Source: Thermoleophilaceae bacterium (lineage in GTDB: Bacteria > Actinomycetota > Thermoleophilia > Solirubrobacterales > Thermoleophilaceae). From it: a stretch of DNA of 46,202 bases. A program made the position numbers and the translations under genes. Positions 43,324-46,202 of the stretch are shown here, piece by piece. The notes beneath the pieces were generated by a model, which searched no databases, was not told the DNA's origin, and worked only from the letters and a program-made list of their open reading frames with translations. The first letter of the stretch is position 1, and each line of letters starts with the position of its first letter. The stretch is from the NCBI GenBank assembly GCA_030446485.1, contig JAUJNF010000008.1:70536-116737 (forward strand), in the 5' to 3' direction.

Positions 43324-44042
43324 TGGCCCGCGGAAAGCGCTACCGCGAGCTGTACGCGCGGGTCGACCGGGAGCGCGAGTACGCGCCGGCCGAGGCCGTG
43401 GCTCTCGTCAAGGACCTGCAGGCCGCCAAGTTTCCGGAGACCGTCGAGTGTCACATCCGCACGGGCCTGAACGTGCGCCACGCCGACGAGCAGCTGCGCG
43501 GCACGATCGGCCTGCCGCACGGGCTCGGCCGGAACGTGACCGTCGCCGTCTTCGCCAAGGGCGACGCCGCCCGCCAGGCCGAGGAGGCGGGTGCCGACGT
43601 GGTCGGCGACGAGGACCTCGCCACCCGCGTGCAAGAGGGCTTCACCGACTTCGACGTGGCGATCGCCACCCCGGACATGATGCCGGTGGTCGGCCGGCTC
43701 GGCCGCATCCTCGGCCCTCAGGGCAAGATGCCGAATCCGAAGGTCGGCACCGTCACCACCGACGTGGGCCGCGCGGTGAGCGAGTCGAAGGCCGGCAAGG
43801 TCGAGTACCGCACCGACCGTTCGGCAATCGTGCACCTGTCCATCGGCCGCACGGACTTCGACCAGCGGGCCCTGCTCGAGAACTACGCGGCGCTGATCGA
43901 GGAGATCCAGCGGGCCAAGCCGGCGGCCGCCAAGGGGCGCTACCTGCGCACGGTCACGCTGGCCACCACCATGGGCCCGGGCGTGCGCGTTGACCCCCTT
44001 CGCACGCGCAACATCGTCGAAGAGCCGGCCGCGGTAGGCTAG
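43323..44042 (+). CDS. rplA: 50S ribosomal protein L1
   Basis: L1 of the ribosomal stalk that also represses its own operon in many bacteria by binding mRNA. The 239 residues are full length: [40 protein letters not shown], the signature [20 protein letters not shown] followed by VTTDV (about 123-147), and [15 protein letters not shown] near the end. The ATG overlaps the rplK stop by one base. Confidence 0.96.
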   Translation: MARGKRYRELYARVDREREYAPAEAVALVKDLQAAKFPETVECHIRTGLNVRHADEQLRGTIGLPHGLGRNVTVAVFAKGDAARQAEEAGADVVGDEDLATRVQEGFTDFDVAIATPDMMPVVGRLGRILGPQGKMPNPKVGTVTTDVGRAVSESKAGKVEYRTDRSAIVHLSIGRTDFDQRALLENYAALIEEIQRAKPAAAKGRYLRTVTLATTMGPGVRVDPLRTRNIVEEPAAVG

Positions 44043-44172
44043 GCCCAGAACTCAGACTACGCCCGAGACCCCCGGCGGCGAGAGCGGAAGCCCGGGGCAG
44101 GCGAGACGGTGGAGGGCCTCTGTGGCCTCCGGGCGTCCGCCTGTGTGCCGACGGCGGAACGGAGAGCACCGA
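44043..44172 (+). ncRNA. Ribosomal L10 leader region
   Basis: 130 nt between rplA and rplJ, where most bacteria have an L10 leader that binds the L10-(L7/L12) complex for feedback control. A 10-bp stem with one bulged A (caggcg-a-gacg with cgtccgcctg, 44098-44143) encloses a second stem ggagggcc/ggcctcc. Position and fold support the call; sequence details of the kink-turn were not verified. Confidence 0.6.
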
Positions 44173-44898
44173 GTGAACAGAGACGAGAAGGCCGCCGTGA
44201 TCGAGCGCGTGGCCGCCCAGATACGCGAGTCGGAGGCGGTGTACGCCGTCGACTACCGCGGGCTGTCCGTGACCCAGGCGGTGACCCTCCGCACCCGGCT
44301 CGACGATGCGGGCGCCAGCTTCCGCGTGGTGAAGAACACGCTCACCGAGCTCGCGGCCGACCAGGCCGGCGCGGAGCCGCTGAAGGCGTACCTCCAGGGG
44401 CCCACCGCCTTCGCCTTCGTCTCCGGGGACGCCGCCCTGGCCGCCAAGGTGATCGCCACCTTCCGCCGCGAGAACCAGCTCCCCGAGTTCAAGGGCGGCC
44501 TGATGAACGGCGACGCCCTGACCGTCGATCAGATCGAGTCGATTGCCCGCCTGCCCGCCCGCGAGGTGCTGCAGGGCCAGTTCGTCGGCGTGCTGGCCTC
44601 GCCGGTCACCGGCCTGGTTCGAGGGCTCGCATCGCTGATCTCGGGGCTGGCGAGCCAGTTGGCGCAGATCCAGGATCAGGGCCTGGTCACGGGTGGGTCC
44701 GGCGAGGCGCCGGCGGCGGCCTCCGCGGACGAGGCCCCGTCGGCGGAAGCGGCGACGGCCGAGGACTCCCCAGCGACGGCCGAGGACCCCGCCGCTGCGG
44801 TCGAGCCGCCCGGCGACGAGGCTTCGGAGGCGCCGGCCGAAGCCGAGGAGCAGGCCTCCGACGAGCCCGCCGCAGATGACGCGCCCGCCGGCGCCTGA
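44173..44898 (+). CDS. rplJ: 50S ribosomal protein L10
   Basis: L10 anchors the L7/L12 stalk. It begins MNRDEKAAVIERVAAQIRES with the conserved DYRGLSVTQAVTLRTRLDDA, RVVKNTLTELA and GPTAFAF blocks. At 241 residues it is longer than the usual 165-180 because of an acidic Ala/Glu/Pro tail of about 60 residues (for example AEAEEQASDEPAADDAPAGA). The GTG start is chosen because a ggagag Shine-Dalgarno lies 7 nt upstream and the family N-terminus starts there; the open frame before it is the leader RNA. Confidence 0.94.
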   Translation: MNRDEKAAVIERVAAQIRESEAVYAVDYRGLSVTQAVTLRTRLDDAGASFRVVKNTLTELAADQAGAEPLKAYLQGPTAFAFVSGDAALAAKVIATFRRENQLPEFKGGLMNGDALTVDQIESIARLPAREVLQGQFVGVLASPVTGLVRGLASLISGLASQLAQIQDQGLVTGGSGEAPAAASADEAPSAEAATAEDSPATAEDPAAAVEPPGDEASEAPAEAEEQASDEPAADDAPAGA

Positions 44899-44943
44899 GA
44901 CCAACCGTCCAGAGAACTAGTTAAGGAACCCAAGGAGGAAGAC

Positions 44944-45336
44944 ATGGCCACCAGCACAGAGAAGTGGATCGAGGAGCTAAAGGGCATTTCGGTGCTCGAG
45001 CTGTCGGAGCGCATCAAGGCGCTCGAGGAGGAGTTCGGCGTCTCGGCGACCGCAATGGCGGCTGCCGCCCCAGCGGCGGCCCCGGCCGGCGGCGGCGACG
45101 GCGCTGCGCCCGCCGAGGAGGAGTCCTCGACCGTCGACCTGATCCTCACCGGCTCGGGCGAGAAGAAGATCCAGGTCATCAAGGTCGTGCGCGCGGCCAC
45201 GGGCCTGGGCCTGAAGGAGGCCAAGGCCCTTGTCGACGAGGCGCCGAAGCCCATCAAGGAGGGCATCGAGCGCGACGAGGCCGACAAGCTGCGTGCCGAC
45301 ATCGAGGAGGCCGGCGGCACCGTCGAGGTGAAGTAG
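44944..45336 (+). CDS. rplL: 50S ribosomal protein L7/L12
   Basis: Stalk protein that recruits translation GTPases. The 130 residues comprise the dimerisation N-terminus ([20 protein letters not shown]), an Ala/Gly hinge ([20 protein letters not shown]) and the C-terminal domain with [20 protein letters not shown] and [14 protein letters not shown]. The ATG follows the best Shine-Dalgarno of the window (aaggagga), as fits a protein needed in four copies per ribosome. Confidence 0.97.
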   Translation: MATSTEKWIEELKGISVLELSERIKALEEEFGVSATAMAAAAPAAAPAGGGDGAAPAEEESSTVDLILTGSGEKKIQVIKVVRAATGLGLKEAKALVDEAPKPIKEGIERDEADKLRADIEEAGGTVEVK

Positions 45337-45347
45337 GCCGCCTGATC

Positions 45348-45374
45348 GGGCGCCGCGGGAGTCTCGCGGCGCCC
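45348..45374 (+). terminator. Hairpin after rplL (partial terminator/attenuator)
   Basis: A perfect 10-bp stem, gggcgccgcg with cgcggcgccc and a 7-nt loop, 11 nt after the rplL stop, followed by gcttgtttcc. In E. coli an attenuator occupies the same place. Confidence 0.7.
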
Positions 45375-45492
45375 GCTTGTTTCCTGGCCGTTAAGCCGAT
45401 TCGGGAACCGGCCGTTCGCGCCGCTGCCACCTTCGCCCCCCACCCGCTATCCTCCACCGCTGGCCCATAGTCGTAGCCGTCCTTCGGTAGGA

Positions 45493-45515
45493 GCCCCGCC
45501 GCATATTCGCGGGGC
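45493..45515 (+). promoter_or_regulatory. Second hairpin upstream of rpoB
   Basis: Stem gccccgc with gcggggc around a 9-nt loop. Its role is unknown; a processing site is possible. Confidence 0.45.
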
Positions 45516-45573
45516 CTCGGGACGGGGTCCGTGACGGCCGCTGGTACGCCCCGTAAGGCGGCGTAATCCTCTG

Positions 45574-45582
45574 TGCTATCTT
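45574..45582 (+). promoter_or_regulatory. Extended -10 candidate (TGC-TATCTT) for rpoB
   Basis: TG-n-TATCTT fits an extended -10 element, giving an rpoB leader of about 60 nt. No -35 was recognised. Confidence 0.45.
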
Positions 45583-45651
45583 GGCTGGTCGCGCCTTTTT
45601 CGCCAAAGCGCGCGCGCCTCCGCCCCGCCCGACCCATAAGGAGCCTCACCC

Positions 45652-46202
45652 TTGGCCCGTGCCGATGCCACCCGTCTGCGCCGCAGCTTCGCACGCCTCG
45701 ATCCGGTAAAGCCGCTACCGAATCTCATCGACATCCAGAAGCGCTCCTTCGAGCAGCTCGTGAACACGGAGTCGGGCGGACTGCGCGAGACGATCGACGA
45801 TGTCTCGCCGATCGAGGACTACACCGGCAACCTGGCCGTGGTCTTCGAGGACATCCACTTCGACGACCCCGTCGCCTCCATATCGGAGTGTCGCGAGAAG
45901 GACTTGACCTACGCACGGCCGCTGACCGTCCAGGTCGCCTTCCAGAACCGCGAGACCGGCGAGATCCGCGAGCAGTCGGTGTTCATGGGCGACTTCCCGT
46001 GGATGACCGAGTGGGGCACGTTCATCATCAACGGCACCGAGCGCGTGGTGGTCACCCAGCTCGTGCGTTCTCCGGGCGCCTACGTGATGGAGCCGAAGGA
46101 CCGCGAGAAGCAGGTCTTCATCGCCAACCTCATGCCGGCCCGCGGCTCGTGGCTCGAGCTCGAGATCGACAAGAAGGGCAAGGTCTTCGTCCGGATCGAC
46201 CG
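45652..46202 (+). CDS. rpoB: RNA polymerase beta subunit, 5' part
   Basis: The first 183 codons of rpoB, cut by the window end. The N-terminus MARADATRLRRSFARLDPVK is followed by LPNLIDIQKRSFEQLV, FEDIHFDDPVASISECREKD, FMGDFPWMTEWGTFIINGTE and RVVVTQLVRSPGAYV, the usual beta-subunit order through the lobe region. The start is TTG with an aaggag Shine-Dalgarno 8 nt upstream; the nearby ATG is out of frame. The rifampicin region lies beyond the window. Confidence 0.95.
   Translation, partial: MARADATRLRRSFARLDPVKPLPNLIDIQKRSFEQLVNTESGGLRETIDDVSPIEDYTGNLAVVFEDIHFDDPVASISECREKDLTYARPLTVQVAFQNRETGEIREQSVFMGDFPWMTEWGTFIINGTERVVVTQLVRSPGAYVMEPKDREKQVFIANLMPARGSWLELEIDKKGKVFVRID

Larger units (their letters stand above)
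45337..45651 (+). other. rplL-rpoB intergenic region with two hairpins and promoter candidates
   Basis: About 315 nt without a gene. It holds a terminator-like hairpin just after rplL, TATCCT (45448-45453) as one possible -10 box, a second hairpin at 45493-45515 and an extended -10 at 45574-45582. The arrangement suggests partial termination after rplL and a separate promoter for rpoB-rpoC. Confidence 0.55.

Overview
The window is about 46 kb of very GC-rich DNA (roughly 70 % by eye) from an actinobacterium-like organism. The gene content (class II ribonucleotide reductase, propionyl-CoA carboxylase plus methylmalonyl-CoA mutase, an F420-type nitroreductase remnant, DUF3817, PGPGW and YczE-type membrane proteins, TANNNT -10 boxes, many GTG/TTG starts) fits deep-branching Actinobacteriota, most likely Thermoleophilia (Solirubrobacterales or relatives). 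That placement is inference; no 16S gene is present. There is no phage, insertion sequence, CRISPR array or conjugative module: this is ordinary chromosome.

Layout. 1-10 kb: ornithine cyclodeaminase-like gene, secreted esterase, propionyl-CoA carboxylase beta chain (two frameshifts), an MNT/HEPN toxin-antitoxin-like pair, a PRC-barrel/DUF2382 stress protein, methylmalonyl-CoA mutase large subunit and a methanethiol-oxidase (SELENBP1) family protein. 10.4-14.7 kb: a membrane protein, then a tightly overlapping moaD-moaE fusion, selA and selB. 14.7-20 kb: a sigma factor fused to a zinc-finger/11-residue-repeat tail, a small charged protein, a methyltransferase, an MFS transporter and an L-2-hydroxyglutarate oxidase. 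20-31.7 kb: nrdJ (two frameshifts), a YczE-like protein, tmk-holB, DUF192, tRNA-Thr(CGT), a coiled-coil/proline-rich protein, VTT protein, DUF3817, pgsA, folE2 and the primary sigma factor. 31.7-41.5 kb: a decayed PD-(D/E)XK nuclease behind a LexA-type box, tRNA-Tyr, an RTX-repeat protein, a NarL-type two-component pair, a secreted hydrolase, an M28 peptidase, CsbD, a Nudix hydrolase, tRNA-Thr(GGT), a PGPGW protein, a large palindromic element and a membrane adenylate/guanylate cyclase. 41.6-46.2 kb: the conserved rpmG-secE-nusG-rplK-rplA-rplJ-rplL-rpoB cluster, with rpoB cut by the window end.

How genes connect. The carboxylase and mutase make a propionyl-CoA to succinyl-CoA route, and both mutase and NrdJ need cobalamin. 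SelA and SelB imply selenocysteine use, although neither tRNA-Sec nor a selenoprotein is visible here; the adjacent molybdopterin synthase fusion is compatible with a molybdenum selenoenzyme elsewhere. tmk-holB, nrdJ, pgsA, folE2, sigA and the ribosomal/RNA polymerase cluster are housekeeping.

Two window-wide observations matter most. First, about a dozen protein genes lack a Shine-Dalgarno and instead have a TANNNT hexamer ending 7-10 nt before the start codon, the same spacing as in front of the three tRNAs: widespread leaderless transcription. Second, several conserved genes (pccB, nrdJ, rplK) are broken by one- or two-base losses, mostly in short C/G runs, in a way that restores exact family length when repaired; this looks like sequencing or assembly error, so frameshifts here should not be read as true pseudogenes without reads. 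Candidates for something undescribed are the ~150-nt palindromic element at 39.7-39.9 kb, the possible attenuator in front of rpmG, and the sigma-factor/zinc-finger/11-mer fusion.
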